A stretch of 64,000 nucleotides of DNA from Rhizobium mongolense subsp. loessense. GTDB lineage: Bacteria > Pseudomonadota > Alphaproteobacteria > Rhizobiales > Rhizobiaceae. Numbering within the stretch: the first letter of the stretch is position 1; each line of letters opens with the position of its first letter. The translations under genes and the position numbers were made by a program. Of the stretch, positions 16,474 through 24,056 are shown piece by piece. The notes under the pieces are model-generated. The model saw only the letters and a program-made list of their open reading frames with translations, searched no databases and had not been told where the DNA came from. The stretch lies in NCBI RefSeq assembly GCF_900099775.1, contig NZ_FMTM01000004.1:420888-484887 (forward strand), read 5' to 3'.

Positions 16474-18390
16474 CTAGAGTGCCGGGCTTAAGGGGACGAT
16501 GGCCGCAAAGCGGTTCCAGTCCTTCTTCGCCTTCGGGGTCCATGCCGCTTCGGCGATCGCCGGAAGGCGCGGAAAGACCAGGCGGTTGAAGTAGCCGCGC
16601 GACAGGAAGTGTTCCGACCAGATGCAGGCCTGTACGCCCTTCATCTTGTCCTTGAGATTCTCGGGGAACTCGCCTTCCGCTTCATAGGCATAGGTATGTT
16701 CGGGCGGCACCGTGCCTGCCCAGCTTGCCCCCGGCTCCTGGAAGGCTTCTGCCTGCACCATGTCCAGATAATAGGCCTGTCCCGGCGTCATGACGACGTC
16801 GTAGCCCTCTCTTGCCAGATCGATGCCAACCTGCGGATTTTCCCAGGCCATCAGCAGCGTGTCTTTCGCAGCGACCCCGCCGCCGTGCGCCACCTCGTTC
16901 CAGCCGGCAAGCTTGCGTCCGCGCGCCGTCAGCATGTCCTTGATCCGTTTCAGGAAATAGGACTGCAAGCCGAACGTGCCGGAAATGCCTTCTTCGGCCA
17001 TCAGCTTCTTTGCCAGCGGAGAGGCAAGCCATGAACCGTCGGCCACTTCGTCACCGCCCACATGAATGTAGGAGGAGGGGAAGAGCTCGACCATCTCGTC
17101 GAAGACCTTTTCCAGGAATTCGTAGGTGAGGGGCACGGCCGGGTTCAAGGCGTTGTTCGGATAGCCCTGAACGGAATGATAGCTGTCCGGTGCCTCCTGG
17201 CCATCGGTGAGTTCCGGGAGAGCGGCCAGCGTCGCGGCATTGTGGCCGGGAATATCGATCTCCGGCACGACTTCGACATTCAATGCCTGGGCATGGGCGA
17301 CGATGTCGCGGATATCGTCCTGCGAATAGAAGCCGCCGACGGGCTCAGCGCCATTGCCGAGCTGCGGCAGCAGCGGCTCGTCGGGACCGCGCAGGACGCC
17401 GGTGGTAGTCAGCTGTGGATAGGCCCTGATCTCCAACCGCCACGCCTCGTCGTCGGTCAGATGCCAATGAAAGATATTGAGCTTGAACCAGGCAAGGATA
17501 TCGATCAGCCGCTTGACGTCGGCGACCGGATAAAACTGACGCGATACGTCGAGATGGCAGCCGCGCCAGCCGTAACGCGGCTTGTCGGAGATGCTGCCGG
17601 AGATCGGAAAGCGGAACTTGCCCTTTGTCGTGCGCGCCCCGTTGAGCAATTGCGCAAGCGAGGTCAGGCCATACTGGCGCCCAGCCGCATCGCAATAGGA
17701 AAGCGTGACCTTGTCAGAGGCAAAGGTTAGCCGGTAACTCTCCGCATCGAGCGAGGCCTGGCGGTCGAAGGCCAGCGCCCGGCCCTGCGGCGATGGCGCC
17801 AGGCTGAAGACGGAATGGTCGCTCTCAAAGAGCCGGCGCGAAAGGGAAATCACCGTCGAGATCGAAAGCAGCTCCTCGGAGCTTGCACCCTCGGGATAAA
17901 GCACGACCGGAAAGCTGTCGCCCGGCTTGGCATCGATCTCTGCTGGCCAGGGCTGGAGGGCGAAGGGAAGATCAAGGCGGCCCTCCGGCAGCAGCACCGG
18001 CGGCGGCTCGCTCAGACTGCCTTCAAGAAGCAGATCGGAGACGGCCACCTCGGCATGCGTGCCGTCGGCCAGTGTCAGATAGGCGGATTTTGCCCCATCC
18101 GTGCAATGCTGCGCCTTGCGATGAAGGCCGGCAACCGTGAAGATCCAGCTTTGGCCGGGCGCAAGAACGAACCCCGGAGGCGGCGAGAATTCGTGGAAGT
18201 TCGCGTTGCGGCGCAGGAACTGGGCGTTCTCGCAGGCTTCAGGATCACTCACCCGCGTCAAGGACGTATAGACGAGCTTGAAGCCAGAAAGCGGGCTTTC
18301 GGAGAGGTTTAAGAGCGTGAAGGTGAACTGGCCGTTTGGCCCACCCTTTGGGGTCCAGCTGTTTTCCAAGCGATAGTAGACCGGTTTCAT
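16474..18390 (-). CDS. GH20 beta-N-acetylhexosaminidase
   Basis: The ATG at 18390 follows GAGAGGAACAGGAC and gives 638 residues; the longer upstream frame is rejected because that stretch belongs to the SDR gene. An N-terminal carbohydrate-binding-like domain (residues about 1-150, similar to the chitobiase C-terminal fold and GH20b) precedes the catalytic barrel (WHLTDDEAWRLEI, IDIPGHNAATLA). The acid/base pair that drives substrate-assisted catalysis is Asp447-Glu448 in HVGGDEV. No signal peptide is visible, so it acts in the cytoplasm on imported GlcNAc/GalNAc conjugates. It is in an operon with an RpiR-type regulator, an SDR and an M81 protein, which points to use of an N-acetylhexosamine-containing compound. 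Confidence 0.93.
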   Translation of the reverse strand: MKPVYYRLENSWTPKGGPNGQFTFTLLNLSESPLSGFKLVYTSLTRVSDPEACENAQFLRRNANFHEFSPPPGFVLAPGQSWIFTVAGLHRKAQHCTDGAKSAYLTLADGTHAEVAVSDLLLEGSLSEPPPVLLPEGRLDLPFALQPWPAEIDAKPGDSFPVVLYPEGASSEELLSISTVISLSRRLFESDHSVFSLAPSPQGRALAFDRQASLDAESYRLTFASDKVTLSYCDAAGRQYGLTSLAQLLNGARTTKGKFRFPISGSISDKPRYGWRGCHLDVSRQFYPVADVKRLIDILAWFKLNIFHWHLTDDEAWRLEIRAYPQLTTTGVLRGPDEPLLPQLGNGAEPVGGFYSQDDIRDIVAHAQALNVEVVPEIDIPGHNAATLAALPELTDGQEAPDSYHSVQGYPNNALNPAVPLTYEFLEKVFDEMVELFPSSYIHVGGDEVADGSWLASPLAKKLMAEEGISGTFGLQSYFLKRIKDMLTARGRKLAGWNEVAHGGGVAAKDTLLMAWENPQVGIDLAREGYDVVMTPGQAYYLDMVQAEAFQEPGASWAGTVPPEHTYAYEAEGEFPENLKDKMKGVQACIWSEHFLSRGYFNRLVFPRLPAIAEAAWTPKAKKDWNRFAAIVPLSPAL

Positions 18391-18419
18391 GTCCTGTTCC
18401 TCTCTTTTGTTTATGGATT

Positions 18420-19196
18420 TCAGTAATGGTCGGATTGCGAGAAGGTGCGGGCGAGCTCCGTCTGGCCCGCCGTCAGGCCGCAATCCACGGGCAAACAAAC
18501 CCCGCTGATGGCTGCCGCCTGCGGTCCGGCCAAAAAGGCAACGGCATTGGCCACATCCTTCGGGTCGACGACCCGCTGGAGCGGATACCATCGCCGTGCC
18601 TCCTCGAAGACATTGGGATTGGCAGCGGCGCGCGCTTGCCAGGCCCGGGTTCTGACCGTGCCGGGGGCGACCGCATTGGAGCGGATGCCGAACTTGCCGT
18701 ATTCGACGGCCACCAACCGCGTGAAATGGAGAAGCCCCGCCTTCGCCGCGCTATAGGCCGGATGCCCGAAAACGTTCATGCCGTTGACGGAAGCGATGTT
18801 GATGACCGAGCCTTTCGAGGCCTTCAGCATGTCCTCGACGGCGCGAAAGCATAAGAATGCAGCTTCGAGGTTGAGGGCATTGTCCATGCGCCAGATGGCA
18901 GGCGTGGTATCATGAAGGCTGACAGCACGTGCCGCGCCGGCATTGTTGACGAGCGTCTGCAACTGTCCAAGTTCGGCGCAGCGCCTTGCAAGATGAGAAA
19001 CGCTCTCCTCGCTGGTGACGTCGCACCCAGCCGCAATAAAACGGCTTTTCGGACCAAGCGTTGCCGCAACGGCTTCGGCCGCCTCCAGGTCGATGTCGGC
19101 AAGCAGGACGATGTCATGGTCATCGGCGAGCCTCGCGGCGATTGCAGCGCCGATGTCTCCAGCAGCTCCCGTCACGATAGCGACCGATTGCGTCAT
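18420..19196 (-). CDS. SDR-family oxidoreductase
   Basis: A classical 258-residue SDR. The cofactor motif is TGAAGDIG (residues 10-17), with an Asp after the second strand (ADIDLE) favouring NAD+. NNAG is present, and the catalytic Ser, Tyr and Lys are intact (INIASVNG; YSAAK). The start follows AAAGGAAGGATGAAGC. It lies 29 bp before the GH20 gene in the same operon, so it may oxidise a hydroxyl of the sugar or aglycone released there. The substrate cannot be read from the sequence. Confidence 0.9.
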   Translation of the reverse strand: MTQSVAIVTGAAGDIGAAIAARLADDHDIVLLADIDLEAAEAVAATLGPKSRFIAAGCDVTSEESVSHLARRCAELGQLQTLVNNAGAARAVSLHDTTPAIWRMDNALNLEAAFLCFRAVEDMLKASKGSVINIASVNGMNVFGHPAYSAAKAGLLHFTRLVAVEYGKFGIRSNAVAPGTVRTRAWQARAAANPNVFEEARRWYPLQRVVDPKDVANAVAFLAGPQAAAISGVCLPVDCGLTAGQTELARTFSQSDHY

Positions 19197-19221
19197 GCTT
19201 CATCCTTCCTTTTGCACGTCC

Positions 19222-20085
19222 TCAGTCTCCGAGGAGCTGACGGTCGTCGCCGTCGCGGTGGGCGACCAATTGTTGCTTGATACGCCTCAGCGTTACCGCC
19301 GCCTTCGGCTGGATGGCATAGGCGACAAGGCTCGCGATGATGTCGACGGTTGCGATATAGGCGATGCGGGTCGAGGTGGGGCGGAATATATTGTTTCCTT
19401 CCGGCAGATCGATCGGCACGACGATCTCCGCCGCCGCTGCCACCGGGCTTCCGCTCTGTGTCAGTGCAATCGTCGTGACTTTGGCTTCGCGCGCCAGCCC
19501 GAAAGCACGAACGAGCTCGGCATTGCGCCCCGAAAAGGACGAGCCGATCAGCACATCGCCCGCGCGCGCTGCCGCCGCCATCATCAGCTGCATGCTGTGG
19601 TCCGAACTTGCCGTGATGCGCAGCCCTAGGCGGAAGAGGCGGTTCTGGAATTCGTCGGCGATCATCGAGGAGTTGCCACCCGAACCGAAGGCATAGATCA
19701 TGTCCGCCTTGGCGATCCGGTCGGCGGCGCGTCCGATTGCGGCGATGTCAAGCGAACGGTGCAGGAGGAACAGCGCGTTCTGGGCCTTGGTGATGATGTC
19801 CTGGGCAACGTCGGCGGGATCGCTGCTCTTGGACTCGGGCTTCAGGTAGCGGACGCCGATATGCGCCGTGCGGGCGAGTTGAACCTTGAAGTCAGAGAAG
19901 CTTTCGCAGCCGAGACGGCGACAGAAGCGCGTGACGGTCGGCGGCGAGACCTCGGCCTTCTCCGCCAGCTCGATGATGGAGGCGTTCACGGCAAATTCGA
20001 AATCGTTGACGATGATTTCGGCAATCCGGTTCTCCGATGGAGAAAGGCGGCCCTTGTCTTCCTGCAATGTGGAAAAGATATCCAA
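19222..20085 (-). CDS. MurR/RpiR-family transcriptional regulator with SIS domain
   Basis: A 287-residue regulator starting at TTG 20085, supported by GGGAGGATCGG six bases before it. The N-terminal RpiR HTH is clear (ASIIELAEKAEVSPPTVTRF, then CRRLG, residues about 35-60). The C-terminal SIS phosphosugar-binding fold has FGSGGNSSMIADEF and GSSFSGRNAELVRAF. These regulators sense phosphorylated sugars or amino sugars, fitting the GH20 gene in the same operon. It is second in the operon after ridA and presumably controls both this operon and the divergent one at 20610. Confidence 0.92.
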   Translation of the reverse strand: MDIFSTLQEDKGRLSPSENRIAEIIVNDFEFAVNASIIELAEKAEVSPPTVTRFCRRLGCESFSDFKVQLARTAHIGVRYLKPESKSSDPADVAQDIITKAQNALFLLHRSLDIAAIGRAADRIAKADMIYAFGSGGNSSMIADEFQNRLFRLGLRITASSDHSMQLMMAAAARAGDVLIGSSFSGRNAELVRAFGLAREAKVTTIALTQSGSPVAAAAEIVVPIDLPEGNNIFRPTSTRIAYIATVDIIASLVAYAIQPKAAVTLRRIKQQLVAHRDGDDRQLLGD

Positions 20086-20109
20086 CCGATCCTCCCGGTG
20101 ATGGCGCCC

Positions 20110-20499
20110 CTACTGGTCTTTTTTCTTATAGGCGACGCAGTCGATCTCCACCTTGCAATCCACCATCATTGAAGATTGCACGCAGGCGCGTGCCGGGGGA
20201 TGCTCGCCGAAATATTCCTGATAGATCTTGTTGAACGTCCAGAAATCGCGCGGGTCGTCGAGCCAGACGCCGACGCGCACTACATCCTCGACGCCGTAGC
20301 CGGCCTCCTTTAGGATCGCCAGCACATTGGCAATTGTCTTATGCGTCTGGGCGATGATGTTGCCCTCGACGATCTCGCCGCTTTCCATTGCAACCTGACC
20401 GGAAACATAAAGCCAGCCATCGGCTTCGGCGGCGCGCGCAAACGGCAGAGACTTGCCGCCGGCGCCGGTTTGAACAGTGCCATAGCGCTTGATGGACAT
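20110..20499 (-). CDS. RidA family enamine/imine deaminase
   Basis: A 129-residue protein from the ATG at 20499, chosen for AAGGATCCGGA just upstream. Rid motifs are GWLYVSGQVA, EDVVRVGVWLDDP and PPARACVQSS with the substrate-binding Arg, and a conserved Asp-x-Val pair at the end. RidA hydrolyses 2-aminoacrylate and similar imines released by PLP enzymes. A D-serine-dehydratase-like PLP enzyme is encoded in the divergent operon (22602-23702), so a direct partnership is likely. It is the first gene of the minus-strand operon. Confidence 0.9.
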   Translation of the reverse strand: MSIKRYGTVQTGAGGKSLPFARAAEADGWLYVSGQVAMESGEIVEGNIIAQTHKTIANVLAILKEAGYGVEDVVRVGVWLDDPRDFWTFNKIYQEYFGEHPPARACVQSSMMVDCKVEIDCVAYKKKDQ

Positions 20500-20531
20500 T
20501 CCGGATCCTTGCAAATTATTTTCTTGATAAG

Positions 20532-20560
20532 TTGACAAGTGACCATAGAAAGCAGAATTT
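20532..20560 (+). promoter_or_regulatory. sigma70-like promoter for the divergent plus-strand operon
   Basis: TTGACA at 20532-20537 is followed after 17 bp by GAATTT at 20555-20560, about 50 bp before the ATG at 20610. The perfect -35 and standard spacing make this the best promoter candidate in the ridA/20610 divergent gap; the -10 is weak. Confidence 0.5.
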
Positions 20561-20609
20561 GGCTAGCGAAAAACGCAATTTATGAAAAGAATTTAAATAA
20601 AGGGCGAAC

Positions 20610-21095
20610 ATGCGCGATCCTTTCAAGAATCCCTTCCCTTCGTCCGACACAGCCCGGTATTCCATCTGGGAGATGCTCGTTCCGCGCGATATCGACGCGT
20701 TTCTGGCTGCCGATTGGTCCATGGTCGAAAACGACTTCGTGGAAGATGGTTTCATCGGGATCGATGGTCGCAAGCAGGTGAGCCCGGACAAATGGCGTCT
20801 TGCCTTTCCGACACTTGCCGCCTATCGCGACGAATGGCTGCGGCAGGCCAAGGAATTTGCCAAAGAACGCCTGGCAGAGGACGCACGCACCGCGATTTTT
20901 TCGACGACCACGCTGGAAGATATCGAGATCGAAGGCGACACGGCCCTGGTGCGCAAGAAATTCGATGGCGGTATCACCAAGACCGACGGCAGCCGCGATG
21001 TCATGCAGTGGCAGACGCTCTATTACTGCCGGCTTCACGAGGGGCGCTGGAAGATCTGCGGGTTCACCGGCTATCTGCCGAATCCGATGGGTTGA
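20610..21095 (+). CDS. SnoaL/NTF2-like hypothetical protein
   Basis: A 161-residue soluble protein; AAAGGGCGAAC precedes the ATG. The pattern is that of a cone-shaped SnoaL/NTF2-like fold: an N-terminal helix with DAFLAADWSMVENDFVED, a central helix and paired strands ending in LYYCRLHEGRWKICGFTGYLP. Such proteins are small isomerases, hydrolases or ligand-binding accessories. It is the first gene of the divergent operon with an M81 protein and a PLP enzyme, and its role there is unknown. Confidence 0.7.
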   Translation: MRDPFKNPFPSSDTARYSIWEMLVPRDIDAFLAADWSMVENDFVEDGFIGIDGRKQVSPDKWRLAFPTLAAYRDEWLRQAKEFAKERLAEDARTAIFSTTTLEDIEIEGDTALVRKKFDGGITKTDGSRDVMQWQTLYYCRLHEGRWKICGFTGYLPNPMG

Positions 21096-21126
21096 AGCGG
21101 TGCCGACAACATAAAAGGCCAATCAT

Positions 21127-22602
21127 TTGCGCATTTTTACGGCAGCTCTGGCGACCGAGACCAACACCTTCTCGCCGATTTGCGTCGACCGGCGGGCTTT
21201 CGAGGCTTCGCTTTACGCACCGCCGGGACAGCATCCTGAAACGCCGACGCTTTGCACCGCGCCGATCACCGTCGGCAGGCGGGTCACTGCAGCAAAGGGC
21301 TGGGAGCTGATTGAGGGAACGGCAACCTGGGCGGATCCGGCCGGGCTCGTCAACCGTTCCACCTATGAAGATTTGCGCGACGAGATACTGGCTCAGCTTA
21401 GCGCCGCAATGCCGGTTGACGCGGTGGTCCTCGGGCTGCACGGAGCCATGGTGGCGGCGGGCTACGAAGATACCGAAGGCGACATCCTTGCGCGCATCCG
21501 CGAGATCGTGGGACCCGATATTCTCGTCTGCGCCGAACTCGACCCGCACAGCCATCTGACCGCCAAGCGCGTGGCGGCCCTCGACTTCGCCGTCTACTTC
21601 AAGGAATTCCCGCACACGGATTTCGTCGACCGCGCCGAAGATCTGTGGCGCATCGCTGTCGATACGCTTGAAGGCAGGGTAAAGCCTGCCGTTTCCGTCT
21701 TCGATTGCCGCATGATCGACGTTTTCCCCACGTCGCGCGAACCCATGCGCTCCTTCGTCGACAAGATCATTAAGATCGAAAGGGACGACCCGGATGTCTT
21801 GTCGATCTCCGTGATCCACGGCTTCATGGTCGGCGACGTTCCCGAAATGGGAACGAAAATACTCGTGGTGACGGATGGCAAGCCGGAAAAGGGGGCAGCG
21901 CTTGCCCGCGACCTGGGGCTTGAGCTGTTCTCCAAGCGCGGAACCTTCATGGCACCTCAGATAAACGAGAAGGAGGCGGTCGCGCGTGCTGTGGCCGCCA
22001 CCGCCTGGCCGGTTGTCATCGCTGATGTTTGGGACAATCCGGGCGGCGGTACTGCAGGTGATGCCACGGTCATCCTCGAAGAACTGCTGAGCCATGGGGC
22101 GGCGGATGCGGCGATCGGCACAATCTGGGACCCGATGGCGGTGCAAATCTGTTTTGCGGCAGGGGAGGGCGCTGAGATTCCGCTTCGCTTCGGCGCGAAA
22201 TCGGCGCCCGGCACCGGAAATCCGATCGATGGTACCGTGACGGTCGTCAAGCTTGTGAGAGATGCCGAGATGCAGTTCGGTGAGAGCCTGGCACCCTTCG
22301 GCGATGCCGCTCATGTGGTTCTCAACGGCATCGACATCATCTTGAACTCAACGCGTGCCCAGAGCTTCGATGCCAGCCTCTTTACCGTCATGGGCATTGA
22401 TCCGGCCAAGAAGAAGATCCTGGTCATCAAATCTACGAACCACTTCTTCGCGTCGTTTTCGAAGATCGCCGCCGAGATCCTCTATTGTTCTGCGGGGACG
22501 CCCTATCCGAACAATCCGGCCAAGACGCCCTATCGCCGCGCACCGAGAAATATCTGGCCGATGGTCGCCGATCCTCATGGAAATGAACCTGGAGCCGCAT
22601 AG
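21127..22602 (+). CDS. M81 family metallopeptidase (MlrC-like), second copy
   Basis: A 491-residue protein with a TTG start at 21127; AAAAGG lies about 10 bases upstream and the N-terminus (LRIFTAALATETNTFSP) is family-standard. Zinc-site positions are Glu11, His105 (LHGAM), Asp139 and His141 (ELDPHSH) and His163 (FPHTD); the C-terminal domain has DNPGGGTAGD. It differs clearly from the other M81 protein at 15013-16449 (DPHS versus DLHG), so these are paralogues, not a recent duplication. Its stop overlaps the next start (TAGTG), indicating coupling with the PLP enzyme. Confidence 0.9.
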   Translation: MRIFTAALATETNTFSPICVDRRAFEASLYAPPGQHPETPTLCTAPITVGRRVTAAKGWELIEGTATWADPAGLVNRSTYEDLRDEILAQLSAAMPVDAVVLGLHGAMVAAGYEDTEGDILARIREIVGPDILVCAELDPHSHLTAKRVAALDFAVYFKEFPHTDFVDRAEDLWRIAVDTLEGRVKPAVSVFDCRMIDVFPTSREPMRSFVDKIIKIERDDPDVLSISVIHGFMVGDVPEMGTKILVVTDGKPEKGAALARDLGLELFSKRGTFMAPQINEKEAVARAVAATAWPVVIADVWDNPGGGTAGDATVILEELLSHGAADAAIGTIWDPMAVQICFAAGEGAEIPLRFGAKSAPGTGNPIDGTVTVVKLVRDAEMQFGESLAPFGDAAHVVLNGIDIILNSTRAQSFDASLFTVMGIDPAKKKILVIKSTNHFFASFSKIAAEILYCSAGTPYPNNPAKTPYRRAPRNIWPMVADPHGNEPGAA

Positions 22603-23702
22603 TGCAGGAAAACCGGTTTGCCGTTGTCGCCGAAGTAGGCAACAGGATTGCAGATCTTTCCACGCCGCGACCGATCGTCGATGAAGACCGGATGGCGGCA
22701 AACATCAGCCGGGTGCAAGCCTACATGGATGCACATGGCCTGCGTTTCCGTCCGCATATCAAGACGCACAAGATCCCGGCGCTTGCCGCAGCGCAAGTTG
22801 CCGCCGGGGCCAAAGGCATCAACTGCCAGAAGATCTCAGAAGCCGAGGTTTTTGCAGCAGCGGGCTTCGAAGACATTCTTATCACCTTCAATATTCTCGG
22901 TTCGCAAAAGCTCGAACGATTGTCAAAACTCAATGAGAATATCGCCGGCCTGAAGGTCGTCGCAGACAATGCGGTGACCGTTGACGGCCTTTCGGCGCAT
23001 TTCGCCGGCCGCAAGCCGCTTGCGGTTCTGGCCGAATGCGATACCGGCGGCGGACGCTGCGGCGTGCAGAAGCCGGAGGCTGCCGCTTTGCTTGCAAAGC
23101 GCATCGTCGAAGCCAAGGGGCTCGTGTTCGGGGGGCTGGTCACCTATCCGAAACCTCAATCGGCTTCGGACGTCGAGGCCTTCATCTCCCAGACGCTGGC
23201 GCTTCTTCACGCCGAGGGCATTGCTTGCCCGATCATCAGCAATGGCGGCACGCCGAGCCTTTTTGAAGCACACCTCGTCACCTCTGCAACGGAACACCGC
23301 GCCGGCACCTATATCTACAACGATCGCTCCATGGTGCGGATGGGCCATTGCACTGAAGACGATTGCGCCATGCATGTGCTTTCGACGGTCGTGTCGCGGC
23401 CGACAGCCGATCGCGCCGTCATCGATGCAGGTTCCAAAGCGCTGACTTCGGATCTTCAGGGATTTGCCGATTTCGGCGCGATCGTCGGTTACCCGCAAGC
23501 CCGCATAACCAGTCTTTCCGAAGAGCACGGCGTTATCGATCTTTCGAACTGCATCGGTGATCGGCCGAAGATCGGCGAGAAGCTCTTCATCATTCCCAAT
23601 CACACCTGCGTGGTTTCGAACCTTTTCGACACCATGGTCTTTCATCGAAACGGCGTCGTCTCGCGGGTCGAAGAGGTCGCTGCGCGTGGCCTCGTCTGGT
23701 AG
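22602..23702 (+). CDS. D-serine dehydratase/D-threonine aldolase-family PLP enzyme
   Basis: A 366-residue fold-type III PLP enzyme with GTG start at 22602 overlapping the M81 stop. The PLP lysine is Lys54 in RPHIKTHK; CDTGGGRCGV and SNGGTPS are conserved phosphate-site stretches. The C-terminal metal site is His334-x-Cys336 (PNHTC). A His/Cys zinc pair is the pattern of eukaryotic-type D-serine dehydratases, whereas D-threonine aldolases usually have His/Asp, so a dehydratase is favoured. It would release 2-aminoacrylate or its analogue, matching the RidA gene of the divergent operon. The substrate may be a D-3-hydroxy amino acid freed by the M81 protein; that link is inference. Confidence 0.85.
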   Translation: MQENRFAVVAEVGNRIADLSTPRPIVDEDRMAANISRVQAYMDAHGLRFRPHIKTHKIPALAAAQVAAGAKGINCQKISEAEVFAAAGFEDILITFNILGSQKLERLSKLNENIAGLKVVADNAVTVDGLSAHFAGRKPLAVLAECDTGGGRCGVQKPEAAALLAKRIVEAKGLVFGGLVTYPKPQSASDVEAFISQTLALLHAEGIACPIISNGGTPSLFEAHLVTSATEHRAGTYIYNDRSMVRMGHCTEDDCAMHVLSTVVSRPTADRAVIDAGSKALTSDLQGFADFGAIVGYPQARITSLSEEHGVIDLSNCIGDRPKIGEKLFIIPNHTCVVSNLFDTMVFHRNGVVSRVEEVAARGLVW

Positions 23703-23900
23703 GCACGATCATCGAAGCAGTTGACCATGTACGCCCGCCCGTCACTTCAATAAAAGTTTTCTGGCACTCGCCAGTACTTTGGGCTGAAGATCTCACGACC
23801 GACGTCAACGCGAACAAGCAGCCGTCCTCAATGAATGTCTGGCCGTCTTTGAGATCTGTTTACGCATGGTATTGGCCAACGATACGCGATCTGTCGTCTG

Positions 23901-24050
23901 TCAGCTTTCGATAGCTTTTAGATATCGTTCGACAGAGCGTTCGACGATGCGAACGCCGTCTCTTTTGATCGGTCTGCCGGTGAACGCACCGTAAATCGCC
24001 TCAAATCGATATGGCCGGACCGCCTCGGATATTCCTCTTACCGTGCCGGC
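23901..24050 (-). pseudogene. C-terminal remnant of a metallo-beta-lactamase-fold hydrolase
   Basis: About 48 codons on the minus strand, ending in TGA at 23901-23903, read AGTVRGISEAVRPYRFEAIY, then GAFTGR and VERSVERYLKAIES. This matches the usual last segment of one MBL-fold hydrolase group (a PYxFDxIYGAF helix followed by a final basic helix). A stop codon lies just upstream in the frame, and no catalytic HxHxDH part exists nearby; the GGDEF-EAL gene ends 10 bp away. It is a gene end left after a deletion. The remaining 200 bp up to the PLP-enzyme gene hold nothing recognisable. Confidence 0.6.
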
Positions 24051-24056
24051 GCCATA

